Source: Gammaproteobacteria bacterium (GTDB taxonomy: Bacteria > Pseudomonadota > Gammaproteobacteria > Legionellales > Legionellaceae). Taken from it: 64,000 bases of DNA. The notes under the pieces were generated by a model. It had not been told where the DNA came from. It did not search any database and saw only the letters and a list, made by a program, of their open reading frames with translations. Below are positions 44,219 to 52,530 of the stretch, piece after piece. The DNA is taken from the NCBI GenBank assembly GCA_030147635.1, contig JASBUZ010000015.1, positions 1-64,000 of the forward strand, written 5' to 3'. The position numbers and the translations under genes are program-made. Every line of letters starts with the position of its first letter. Positions within the stretch are counted from its first letter, which is position 1.

Positions 44219-44938
44219 TCATCCTATGCTCTGCATCACTTGCTTCAAGATGCCTCGTAAAATGTTGACTTCCACTGTCTCAAGCTTCGCTCGATTGAAT
44301 AAGCGCCTCAGGCGTAACATCACCTGCTTGGGATTAGAAGGCTTTAAAAAGTCTATTTTTTTTAAGACTTCCTCTAGATGTTCGTAGTATTGCGCAACTT
44401 GCTCGGCACTGGCAAGCTCCTCTTCAACTGGAACGGGGACAGGTTTTGAGGATGCAGCGGCCTTCGCCACTTCATAGGCAACAATTTGCACCGCTTGTGC
44501 AAGGTTAAGCGAGCTATATTCAGGATTAGTTGGAATCTCAACGTGATAGTGTCCACGTAACAACTCTTCATTGGTGAGCCCGATGCGCTCACGACCAAAC
44601 ACCAAAGCAATTTCAGTCTCTTCAGGCATGCTCGCCATAGTTTTTGCTGCATCACTCGGAGAAAGTACGGGAAGTGCTAACTCTCTTGGGCGCGCACTAG
44701 TCATAAAAATAAGCCTTGTGCCAACGAGTGCTTTATCCAATGAGTTAACACAAATGGCATGCTCCAAAACATTTTGTGCACCTGAGGCCATTTCTGTTGC
44801 AGCTTTATCTGGAAAAGCTTTAGGGGAGACCAAATACAATTGAGATAATCCCATCGTTTTCATAGCTCGTGCCGTTGCACCAATATTTCCTGGGTGAGAG
44901 GTTTCCATCAAAATCACCCGAATTGCATTTAATTTCAT
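44219..44938 (-). CDS. trmJ: tRNA (Cm32/Um32) methyltransferase TrmJ
   Basis: SPOUT methyltransferase of position 32 in several tRNAs. The 239-residue protein starts with the motif RVILMETSHPGNIGATARAMKTMGL and carries VFGRERIGLTNEEL and the knot segment YSSLNLAQAVQIVAYEV. A C-terminal helical extension fits TrmJ rather than TrmL. The gene is divergent from suhB. Confidence 0.94.
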   Translation of the reverse strand: MKLNAIRVILMETSHPGNIGATARAMKTMGLSQLYLVSPKAFPDKAATEMASGAQNVLEHAICVNSLDKALVGTRLIFMTSARPRELALPVLSPSDAAKTMASMPEETEIALVFGRERIGLTNEELLRGHYHVEIPTNPEYSSLNLAQAVQIVAYEVAKAAASSKPVPVPVEEELASAEQVAQYYEHLEEVLKKIDFLKPSNPKQVMLRLRRLFNRAKLETVEVNILRGILKQVMQSIG

Positions 44939-44976
44939 CTTTTACATCACCTAAACCAGCCAATTTCTATAAAATG

Positions 44977-44985
44977 TGTTAGAAT
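44977..44985 (+). promoter_or_regulatory. Extended -10 promoter of suhB
   Basis: TGTTAGAAT (TG-n plus TAGAAT, 44977-44985) lies 30 bases before the suhB ATG. No convincing -35 box is visible, consistent with an extended -10 promoter. Confidence 0.5.
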
Positions 44986-45014
44986 ACTCCGCTTTATTCA
45001 CAACGGATACACGC

Positions 45015-45794
45015 ATGGAACCTTTACTTAATATCGCCATCACCGCAGCCAGAAATGCTGGTGATATCATTCTTCGCCATGCAGAACAACTCGATCGCAT
45101 TAAAGTAACACAAAAAGCAAAAAATGATTACTTCTCTGAAGTAGATATTAAAGCAGAACAAGCGATTATTCATACTATCCAAAAAGCCTACCCAGCTCAT
45201 GGGATTATTGCAGAAGAAAGTGGCGTACAAAGCCCGGACGCTGACTGCGTATGGTTAATCGACCCACTTGATGGCACTAGTAATTACTTACATGGTTTTC
45301 CTGCTTATTGTGTTTCGATTGCAATGCTCTTTAAAGGCAAACTTGAACATGCCGTTATCTATGACCCAATTCGTCATGAGTGCTTCTCCGCCAGTCGTGG
45401 CCGTGGTGCTCGCCTCAATGACAAGCGTATTCGTGTCTCAAAAAAAACAGAACTCCAAACAGCGATGCTCGGTAGCGGTCCATCCGTACAAAATCCTAAA
45501 CGCGCTGAAAAATTTAATCTAGATGTTACCCCTCTACTTGAGCAATGCACCACGATACGTCGTATTGGTGCTGCAGCCCTGGAGCTTGCTTATGTCGCCT
45601 GTGGACGTTTAGACGGATTTTTTGAGTTTGGGTTACGTCCCTGGGACATAGCGGCGGGTTGCCTGCTCATTCAAGAAGCTGGTGGCTTTGTCAGCGACCC
45701 TAAAGGTGGGCAAGACTATGTCAAGCAAGGTAGTGTGATTGCGGGCACTCCGAAAGTTTTTGATGAAATGCATTCAGCGCTTAAAGCGATTTAA
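45015..45794 (+). CDS. suhB: Inositol-1-monophosphatase family protein SuhB
   Basis: Metal-dependent phosphatase; in E. coli it also joins the rRNA antitermination complex. Metal-site motifs are intact: GIIAEESG, then WLIDPLDGTSNYLHGFP, and late RPWDIAAGCLLIQEAGG. The start at 45015 matches the family N-terminus (MEPLLNIAITAARNAGDII) and gives 259 residues. The last bases overlap the Fic gene on the other strand by 14. Confidence 0.94.
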   Translation: MEPLLNIAITAARNAGDIILRHAEQLDRIKVTQKAKNDYFSEVDIKAEQAIIHTIQKAYPAHGIIAEESGVQSPDADCVWLIDPLDGTSNYLHGFPAYCVSIAMLFKGKLEHAVIYDPIRHECFSASRGRGARLNDKRIRVSKKTELQTAMLGSGPSVQNPKRAEKFNLDVTPLLEQCTTIRRIGAAALELAYVACGRLDGFFEFGLRPWDIAAGCLLIQEAGGFVSDPKGGQDYVKQGSVIAGTPKVFDEMHSALKAI

Positions 45795-46923
45795 TCTGCT
45801 TAATTTGATACCGGGTGTTTCTACCACCACCCGGTAATTTTTCCAAACAACCTTTCGAGAGTAAATCACTTAAGTGCCGAGTTGATGTCGCTTTACTAAC
45901 CTTAGCAACCTTTTGATACTGTGAGGCACTAATCCCCTGTTCAAAGCATTTCTCTCCCCCATCTAGCAGTCGATTTAAAACTTTTTTCTGCTCGTAAGAT
46001 AACTCTGTTAAAGCATGACACTGCCAAAACCGTGCTTTTTGTAATGTGCCATCTATCTTATCAATCGCTGCATTTAACGATGCTAAAAGTATCTCTAAAA
46101 ACCAATGTAACCACGCCGTGATATCCGTGGTACCACGCTGGCTTTTCTCTAAGATGCGGTAATATGCCTGACGCTTCTCCAGTATAGTTGCAGACATAGC
46201 ATAAAAACGAATGCTTTGCTTCTCCGACTGGGCCAATACTAAATCAGTGAGTGCACGTGTAATTCGCCCATTACCATCATCAAATGGATGGATAGTCACA
46301 AACCAAAAATGACAGATAGCAGCTCGTAAGAAAGGATCAAGCATTGGCTCATGTAGGCTCTGATTAAACCATGTGATAAACCGCTCTAACTCAGCTTCTA
46401 ACACAGTACGAGGCGGCGCCTCAAAGTGCACAGTTGGTTTATCAATGCGTCCTGATACCACCTGCACAGGGGAATCTCCACGCAGGCAGCCTACTTGCAC
46501 TGGGTGCAGTATTTGGCCTGCATTAGGAAATAACCAATGGTGCCATTGCAATAAACGCGCTAAGCTCAGCGGTTTATCCAAGTGGCTCACTGCATCAAGC
46601 AGCATCATTGCTAAACCTTCAGATCGCTCAGAAGTCGGTGCTGCTTTTTTCAAAGGAAAACCAACTCGTTTAGCAAGCGATGAGCGCACTGACTGTGCAT
46701 TCAATACTTCGCCTTCAATAGCAGAAGATGTAATGATGTTTTGCAGCAAAGCATCTAGTGCTGCTTCTTCGCTAAGACTTGGGTCGATAGTGCCCATTTT
46801 TCCTAAGAGCACCCCTTGCTGCAGACGCACCTGGCGTAATAATGGCTCTACCTGTGCTTCTTCCCAATGAAAATTAGGCCAATCCTGCTGCTGCCATATC
46901 CACCGAGTATTTAATGTACCCAT
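45781..46923 (-). CDS. Class II Fic protein with DUF4172 and winged-helix domain
   Basis: Likely AMP-transferase (or related nucleotide transferase). The 380-residue protein has an N-terminal DUF4172 region. The inhibitory motif S-x3-EG is in TSSAIEGE (residues 66-71), the active loop HPFDDGNGRITR is at 212-223, and a C-terminal winged helix follows (about 320-375: ISASQYQKVAKVSKATSTRHL). All catalytic residues are present. The winged helix and the repeats in front of the gene suggest it binds its own promoter (inference). It is a widespread chromosomal family, so it need not be an effector. Confidence 0.88.
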   Translation of the reverse strand: MGTLNTRWIWQQQDWPNFHWEEAQVEPLLRQVRLQQGVLLGKMGTIDPSLSEEAALDALLQNIITSSAIEGEVLNAQSVRSSLAKRVGFPLKKAAPTSERSEGLAMMLLDAVSHLDKPLSLARLLQWHHWLFPNAGQILHPVQVGCLRGDSPVQVVSGRIDKPTVHFEAPPRTVLEAELERFITWFNQSLHEPMLDPFLRAAICHFWFVTIHPFDDGNGRITRALTDLVLAQSEKQSIRFYAMSATILEKRQAYYRILEKSQRGTTDITAWLHWFLEILLASLNAAIDKIDGTLQKARFWQCHALTELSYEQKKVLNRLLDGGEKCFEQGISASQYQKVAKVSKATSTRHLSDLLSKGCLEKLPGGGRNTRYQIKQIKSL

Positions 46924-46932
46924 TAAGACAAA

Positions 46933-47012
46933 CTTATTCGGCTCATATTATGAGTTAAATAATAACCTTATTCGGCTCGTTTTTCAAGCCGAATAAGCAA
47001 CTTATTCGGCTC
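46933..47012. repeat. CTTATTCGGCTC repeats upstream of the Fic gene
   Basis: Three direct copies of CTTATTCGGCTC lie at 46933-46944, 46967-46978 and 47001-47012, spaced 34 bases apart each time, plus one inverted copy (GCCGAATAAG, 46988-46997). The second and the inverted copy form a 13-pair hairpin with a T5 loop. The array fills the 100-base gap between the sppA stop and the Fic start, where an operator is expected. The 34-base period is about three helix turns. Confidence 0.75.
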
Positions 47013-47023
47013 ATGGCAACCAA

Positions 47024-47953
47024 TTACTGAAATCCAGGCTTCAAACCAAACGCGGCAGGTAATCGGTTAGCTACTTCTGCTCCTAAGTTTTTCGCCAGTA
47101 ATTCCATGACATTTTCTTTGGTGGTGTAATCCACAAACTTCTCGACTTGAATCACATCACGCGCCACCGACTCGCTGCTGCCAAAGCCATCAATTAAACC
47201 CCGCTCACGCGCCTGAGTACCCGTCCAAAATAATCCTGAAAACGTTTCATCATCGATTTTAAGGCGTGTACCTCGGCCTTCTTTCACTTTATTGATAAAT
47301 TGCTGATGCACTAAATCCAACATGCGTTGTAGATAAGCAACATCTTCTGGCTTTTCTGGTGAAAACTGATCTAAAAATCCTTTATGAGCACCGGCCGTTT
47401 GCATGCGTCGTGTCATGCCGAGCTTTTGTAGGGTATCGACAAAACCAAAGCCGTTATAAATCACACCAATTGAGCCCACCATACTTGAGGGTGCTGCATA
47501 AATTTCGTCTGCTGCAGCTGCTACGTAATAAGCGGCTGAGGCACATAAATCCACACACACAGCATAAGTTTTAATGTCTGGGTGTTTCGCTTTGTAATGC
47601 TTCACCGCATCATACATATAGTCCGCTTGAACAGGACTGCCTCCGGGGCTATCAATACGAAATACCAGCGCTTTCATGCCTTTGTTTTCATACGCATGTT
47701 CAAGGCTTTCTAAAAAGTTTTCGGCACTAGCCGCTTGCTTATCGGTAATCACCCCTTTGACATCAATGAGTCCAACGTGCGGACCAACACGCGCTGCAAT
47801 TTCAGCGCGATGCGCCATAAAGGCACCATAGAAACTCCACAATATAATCATCATAAATAATCCGCGCAAAATCCAACGCCAGATACGCTTTCTTTTACGT
47901 TCAACTAAATGATCTAGAATCAGTTGATTTAACATTTCTTGTGAATTTGTCAT
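47024..47953 (-). CDS. sppA: Signal peptide peptidase SppA-like (S49) protease
   Basis: Inner-membrane serine protease that digests cleaved signal peptides. One membrane helix near the N-terminus (about residues 27-47, ILRGLFMMIILWSFYGAFM) is followed by the S49 domain. The catalytic Ser is in SSMVGSIGVIY and the general-base Lys in the region beginning AHKGFLDQFSPEKPED. At about 309 residues it is the short, single-domain form. The ATG at 47953 is preferred over a GTG at 48049, which would overlap the clpB promoter. Confidence 0.9.
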   Translation of the reverse strand: MTNSQEMLNQLILDHLVERKRKRIWRWILRGLFMMIILWSFYGAFMAHRAEIAARVGPHVGLIDVKGVITDKQAASAENFLESLEHAYENKGMKALVFRIDSPGGSPVQADYMYDAVKHYKAKHPDIKTYAVCVDLCASAAYYVAAAADEIYAAPSSMVGSIGVIYNGFGFVDTLQKLGMTRRMQTAGAHKGFLDQFSPEKPEDVAYLQRMLDLVHQQFINKVKEGRGTRLKIDDETFSGLFWTGTQARERGLIDGFGSSESVARDVIQVEKFVDYTTKENVMELLAKNLGAEVANRLPAAFGLKPGFQ

Positions 47954-47963
47954 GTTCGCAGCA

Positions 47964-47990
47964 CTTGATTTTTGAAAGATAAGTCCGCAT
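47964..47990 (+). promoter_or_regulatory. Possible heat-shock promoter of clpB
   Basis: CTTGATT (47964-47970), a 13-base spacer, and TCCGCAT (47984-47990) resemble a degenerate sigma32 site (CTTGAAA and CCCCAT). A sigma70-like TATAAT at 48016-48021 lies closer to the gene. The match is weak and rests mainly on clpB being a heat-shock gene. Confidence 0.3.
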
Positions 47991-48050
47991 TTTACGTGAG
48001 AGAAGATAAAATTAATATAATCTAAGAAAAATTTAAAAAAGGTGTTCACT

Positions 48051-50627
48051 ATGCGAATGGATAAGTTGACCTCAAAGTTTCAAATGGCCATTGCAGATGC
48101 GCAATCTCTTGCTCTGGGACGTGAAAATAACTTCATTGAACCTGAACACTTAATGAAAGCCTTTCTCGATCAGCAAGGCGGAAGTTGTCGACCACTTTTA
48201 ACTAAAGCCGGTGTAAATTTATCTAAGCTACGCACCCTCGTTGACCAAGCACTTGATAAACTGCCTAAAGTCTCTGGTGTACCAGGCGATGTGCATGTCT
48301 CGAATACACTCGGTCAACTCTTAAATATTACTGACCAAATCGCTCAAGAGCGAAAAGACAATTATATTTCGAGCGAGTTATTTCTGCTCGCCGCTATGAA
48401 AAAAACAGACTCAGGTCTTGGCAAGATGCTCGAAGAATCCGGTGCTAATACCAAAGCAATTGAGCAAGCAATTGATGAGATGCGTGGCGGTGAAGCAGTT
48501 GACGACCCAAATGCTGAAGAGCAGCGCCAAGCGCTTGAAAAGTACACCCTCGATTTAACCGAGCGCGCAGAGCAAGGCAAGTTAGATCCTGTCATTGGAC
48601 GAGATGACGAAATCCGTCGCACCGTTCAAGTCTTGCAACGCCGCACCAAAAATAACCCTGTTCTCATTGGTGAGCCAGGCGTTGGTAAAACTGCTATTGT
48701 TGAAGGACTCGCACAACGCATCATCAACGGCGAAGTGCCTGAAGGTCTTAAGAACAAACGCTTGTTATCACTCGACATGGGGGCACTTATTGCTGGCGCT
48801 AAGTTCCGTGGTGAATTTGAAGAACGCTTAAAAGCTGTTTTAAAAGACTTAGAAAAACAAGAAGGCCAGATTATTTTATTCATCGATGAAATCCACACCA
48901 TGGTGGGAGCCGGTAAAGCTGAAGGCTCGATGGATGCAGGAAACATGTTAAAACCAGCACTTGCTCGTGGTGAACTGCATTGTATTGGTGCCACAACCTT
49001 GGATGAATACCGAGAAAACATCGAGAAAGATGCAGCCCTTGAAAGACGCTTTCAAAAAGTATTGGTGGATGAACCAAGCGTTGAAGACACCATTGCCATT
49101 TTACGTGGCTTGAAAGAACGCTACGAAGTACACCATGGTGTTGAGATTACAGACCCTGCTATTGTCGCTGCGGCAACGCTTTCACATCGTTATATTACCG
49201 ACAGACAACTGCCAGACAAAGCGATTGATTTAATCGACGAGGCCGGTAGCCAAATTCGGATGGAAATCGACTCAAAACCCGAAAGCATGGATAAACTCGA
49301 TAGACGATTGATTCAGCTTAAAATTGAGCGTGAGGCACTCAAGAAAGAGTCCGATGAAGCCTCTAAAAAACGCTTGAAAGATCTGGAGAAAAATATCAGT
49401 GGACTCGAAAAAGAATATGCTGATCTCGAAGACATTTGGAAAGCAGAGAAAGCAAGCCTTCAAGGCACCACGCAAATCAAAGAACAGCTGGAACAAGCAA
49501 AACTGGAAATAGAAGCAGCTAAACGAGCAGGTGATTTAACTCGCATGTCTGAGTTACAATATGGACGCATTCCAGAGCTTGAAAAAGCACTTGAAGATGC
49601 TGCCAGCGCCGAGCACCAAGAAACAAAACTGGTCAGAAATAAAGTCACCGATGAAGAAATTGCGGAAGTCGTCTCCAAATGGACAGGTATTCCTGTTGCC
49701 AAAATGCTTGAAGGCGAAAAAGAAAAACTACTGCAAATGGAAAACGTTCTGCATCAACAAGTCATTGGACAAAACGAAGCGGTAGACGCCGTATCCAATG
49801 CGATTCGTCGCTCACGCGCCGGGCTCTCCGACCCCAACCGCCCTATTGGCTCTTTCTTATTCCTTGGGCCAACTGGTGTGGGTAAAACAGAACTTTGTAA
49901 GGCTCTCGCCACCTTTATGTTTGATACCCCTGATGCCATGGTTCGAATTGATATGTCTGAATTCATGGAAAAACATGCCGTAGCACGCTTGATTGGCGCA
50001 CCTCCAGGCTATGTCGGTTACGAAGAAGGTGGCTACATTACTGAAGCCATTCGTCGCAGACCCTACTCAGTGATTTTGCTGGATGAAATTGAAAAGGCAC
50101 ATGCAGATGTCTTCAATATTTTGCTGCAGGTTCTTGATGATGGAAGACTCACTGATGGCCAAGGGCGTACCGTTGATTTCCGAAATACGGTCATTGTCAT
50201 GACCTCAAACTTAGGCTCGCATCTTATTCAAGAGATGAGTGCAAGCAGTGACTACGACAAAACCAAAGCGGCTGTGATGGAGCTGGTCAGCCAAGAGTTT
50301 CGTCCTGAATTTATCAACCGAATTGACGAGAGCGTTGTCTTCCATGCGCTTACAGAAGAGCAGATTGCCGACATTGCATCAATTCAAATCGAACATTTAA
50401 AAATAAGACTCAAGTCACAAGATATTCAGCTCGAGATGAACGCTGATGCACTGAAGCATCTGGCAACTGCTGGATTTGATCCTGTGTATGGGGCAAGGCC
50501 ACTCAAGCGCACCATTCAGCAACAGCTTGAGAATCCACTGGCTGAGGCGCTTTTAAAAGGTGAGTTTAAACCCGGTGAAACCATCAAAGCTAGTCTGAAA
50601 GATAATATGCTAGTATTCAAAGTCTAG
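48051..50627 (+). CDS. clpB: Protein disaggregase ClpB
   Basis: Hexameric AAA+ disaggregase working with DnaK. The 858-residue protein has the N-terminal repeat domain ([13 protein letters not shown] start, as in E. coli). Two Walker A sites (GEPGVGKT near residue 207; GPTGVGKT near 606) and Walker B sites ([19 protein letters not shown]) are present. The coiled-coil middle domain spans about 410-520. The ATG at 48051 has an AAGG site upstream and matches the family; a GTG at 48042 is a less likely start. Confidence 0.98.
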   Translation: MRMDKLTSKFQMAIADAQSLALGRENNFIEPEHLMKAFLDQQGGSCRPLLTKAGVNLSKLRTLVDQALDKLPKVSGVPGDVHVSNTLGQLLNITDQIAQERKDNYISSELFLLAAMKKTDSGLGKMLEESGANTKAIEQAIDEMRGGEAVDDPNAEEQRQALEKYTLDLTERAEQGKLDPVIGRDDEIRRTVQVLQRRTKNNPVLIGEPGVGKTAIVEGLAQRIINGEVPEGLKNKRLLSLDMGALIAGAKFRGEFEERLKAVLKDLEKQEGQIILFIDEIHTMVGAGKAEGSMDAGNMLKPALARGELHCIGATTLDEYRENIEKDAALERRFQKVLVDEPSVEDTIAILRGLKERYEVHHGVEITDPAIVAAATLSHRYITDRQLPDKAIDLIDEAGSQIRMEIDSKPESMDKLDRRLIQLKIEREALKKESDEASKKRLKDLEKNISGLEKEYADLEDIWKAEKASLQGTTQIKEQLEQAKLEIEAAKRAGDLTRMSELQYGRIPELEKALEDAASAEHQETKLVRNKVTDEEIAEVVSKWTGIPVAKMLEGEKEKLLQMENVLHQQVIGQNEAVDAVSNAIRRSRAGLSDPNRPIGSFLFLGPTGVGKTELCKALATFMFDTPDAMVRIDMSEFMEKHAVARLIGAPPGYVGYEEGGYITEAIRRRPYSVILLDEIEKAHADVFNILLQVLDDGRLTDGQGRTVDFRNTVIVMTSNLGSHLIQEMSASSDYDKTKAAVMELVSQEFRPEFINRIDESVVFHALTEEQIADIASIQIEHLKIRLKSQDIQLEMNADALKHLATAGFDPVYGARPLKRTIQQQLENPLAEALLKGEFKPGETIKASLKDNMLVFKV

Positions 50628-50651
50628 CGTACAAGCGACTCCTCTCGACTC

Positions 50652-50680
50652 AAAAGCCCCGCTTTTCGCAGGGCTTTTCT
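50652..50680 (+). terminator. Rho-independent terminator after clpB
   Basis: The stem AAAAGCCC/GGGCTTTT (50652-50659 and 50671-50678) has an 11-base loop and ends in a T4 run, 25 bases past the clpB stop. It isolates the bZIP-like gene from clpB transcription, so that gene must have its own promoter. Confidence 0.85.
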
Positions 50681-50751
50681 CCGCCTTTACTTGCAAAAAA
50701 ATAAATTTTATGTAATATTATTGATCAATTTGTTATAAATAGAGATGTCCT

Positions 50752-51159
50752 ATGGATGCACCAACAGAAATGACAGGTAATTATATAGATGATGCTGAGG
50801 TACTCAACTCGCTCTTTGCGCTAGAGCATGAAGAAGTTGAGAATGGTAGCAAGTCTGAACAAGCGTTCGCCTCATCAAGCTCACCCGACTCCACAACGAC
50901 AACGGATTCGACAACAACCTATGCAGGGGCATTCTCCCCGCTCTTCGCAAAAAGGGAAAAAAACAGGCTGGCAGCTCAAAAAATGAGAGCCAACAAAAAA
51001 AAACGCCTCCAAGAAAACGAGCAAACAACCAACGAATTGCACGAGGAAGTTAAGCGCTTAAAGCAAGAGAACCAGGCGCTTATCCTAGAAAATCAACGAC
51101 TTCGCGACGAACGTGACAACCACCCCACAAACACAGCGCCCAGTGTAGCACCCGGTTAA
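50752..51159 (+). CDS. bZIP-like (eukaryotic transcription-factor-type) protein
   Basis: A 135-residue protein in three parts. Residues 1-30 are acidic (DDAE, EHEEVE). Residues 37-60 are Ser/Thr-rich low complexity. Residues 67-119 are a bZIP domain. The basic region has N71, A74, A75 and R79 in the N-x2-AA-x3-R spacing of Fos/Jun/ATF4 proteins, then KKKR. The first zipper d-position falls exactly 10 residues after R79 (N89) and is followed by L96, L103, L110 and L117. The a-positions include L86, V100, N107 and N114; Asn at a is typical of bZIP dimers. No signal peptide or bacterial DNA-binding fold. Weak ribosome-binding site. Inferred role: a DNA-binding dimer, possibly acting in a eukaryotic nucleus. 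A plain coiled-coil protein is the alternative. Confidence 0.8.
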   Translation: MDAPTEMTGNYIDDAEVLNSLFALEHEEVENGSKSEQAFASSSSPDSTTTTDSTTTYAGAFSPLFAKREKNRLAAQKMRANKKKRLQENEQTTNELHEEVKRLKQENQALILENQRLRDERDNHPTNTAPSVAPG

Positions 51160-51233
51160 AAAGTTCGATTCGACAAATTTGAGTATCCGCTGTAACATCA
51201 GAAAATCATAAAAAGCCGGCATAGGGATGGCCA

Positions 51234-52526
51234 ATGATTAAAGCTTTTATCTCTCGCACCAAGCCCATGACCTTGATGATTATTGGCTTGGTTATCGTTT
51301 TTGGTGGTTTAATCATTTTTAATGTGGCTAAAGACCTGTTAATGCGCCACTTCTTCATTAACTTTAAACCCCCTGCCGTAACTGTCGCATCCGTCACCGT
51401 TAAAGAAGAAGATTGGCAACCTAACTTGCATGCCGTCGGCTCTTTTATGGCAGTTAATGGTGTTGAGGTGAACTCTGAAACCTCCGGTAATATTGTCAAA
51501 ATACATTTTGAATCAGGACAAATGGTCAAAAAAGATGCTCCGCTCGTTGATATCGATGACAGCATCGACCAAGCCACTTTAAAAGCTAATCAAGCAGATT
51601 TAGTCTTACAAAAAGTCAGCTACAACCGCCAAGCGCAGCTGATGAAAAGAAATGCGACTTCACAATCGGAAGTCGACTCAGCTAAGGCTGGCATGCTTGA
51701 AGCCTCTGCAAATGTTGAAAAAACCGAAGCAACCATTGCGCAAAAACACATTAAAGCGCCTTTTTCAGGTCGATTGGGCATCCGGCTGATTAATTTAGGG
51801 GAATATGTCACCCCAGGCAAAACCAATATTGTAACCCTGCAGTCCCTCGACCCCCTTCTTTTGGAGTTCTATATTCCAGAGCAATTTTTACCACGCATCC
51901 AAGTCGGGCAAAATATTTTATTTTCTGTGGAGCCCAATACCGATAAAAAGTTTTTAGGTAAAATTAGTGCAATTAATGCTAAGGCAGATACTCAAACACA
52001 TAATGTTAAGGTCCATGCGACAGCTGCTAACTGCCCGCCTGAAGTCTTTAACGAAGACAAACGCTCATCACTGATTGAAGCGCAAAAAATCCCTAACACC
52101 AGCTATACTAAAGTCACCTGTAACACCGAAAAAAACCTGGCGGCAAATCTTGAAAAATATGCCTTCATTCCAGGCATGTTCGCATCAATTGAAATAGAGC
52201 AACCTGCCATTCCAAACTCTTTGGTATTACCCACTACGGCGATTTCATACAGCTTGTATGGAGATTCTGTATTTTTGATTGAGCCTGAAGTGGTCGATGA
52301 CCAGGTACAAAAAGATGAGGATGGCAACGATATCCTGGTAGTTAGACGTACTTTTGTAAACACGGGCGATGAGCAAGGCAATCAAGTCGTCATCACCAAA
52401 GGGCTCAAAGCGGGCCAACAAGTGGTCAGTGCTGGAGAAGTGAAGCTGCAAAATGGCACGCGGGTGGTCATTAACAATGATGTGCCGCTTGATACCAGCA
52501 GAAACGCACCGAATATCAGCGAGTAG
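51234..52526 (+). CDS. RND efflux periplasmic adaptor (MFP)
   Basis: Periplasmic adaptor linking an RND pump to an outer-membrane channel. An N-terminal membrane anchor (about 15-35, LMIIGLVIVFGGLIIFNVA) precedes the lipoyl half (VNSETSGNIVKIHFESGQMVKKDAPLVDID). A short coiled-coil hairpin and the second half (HIKAPFSGRLGIRLINLGEYVTPG) follow. A roughly 45-residue insertion with two Cys (NCPPEVFNEDK, then TCNTEKN) interrupts the beta-barrel part, which is unusual for the family. It is 4 bases from the pump gene. No outer-membrane channel gene is in the window. Confidence 0.93.
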   Translation: MIKAFISRTKPMTLMIIGLVIVFGGLIIFNVAKDLLMRHFFINFKPPAVTVASVTVKEEDWQPNLHAVGSFMAVNGVEVNSETSGNIVKIHFESGQMVKKDAPLVDIDDSIDQATLKANQADLVLQKVSYNRQAQLMKRNATSQSEVDSAKAGMLEASANVEKTEATIAQKHIKAPFSGRLGIRLINLGEYVTPGKTNIVTLQSLDPLLLEFYIPEQFLPRIQVGQNILFSVEPNTDKKFLGKISAINAKADTQTHNVKVHATAANCPPEVFNEDKRSSLIEAQKIPNTSYTKVTCNTEKNLAANLEKYAFIPGMFASIEIEQPAIPNSLVLPTTAISYSLYGDSVFLIEPEVVDDQVQKDEDGNDILVVRRTFVNTGDEQGNQVVITKGLKAGQQVVSAGEVKLQNGTRVVINNDVPLDTSRNAPNISE

Positions 52527-52530
52527 AGCT

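Noticed and set aside
46967..46997. 13-pair hairpin as an sppA terminator
   Set aside because: It may do this in part, but no T-run follows on the minus strand and the same 12-mer recurs at fixed spacing, which fits an operator array better.
46933..47012. Short CRISPR-like array
   Set aside because: Only three 12-base repeats with 22-base gaps, one further copy inverted, and no cas gene in the window.
48362..49966. Several long antisense frames inside clpB
   Set aside because: These are typical antisense shadows of a long conserved gene and contain no protein-like motifs.
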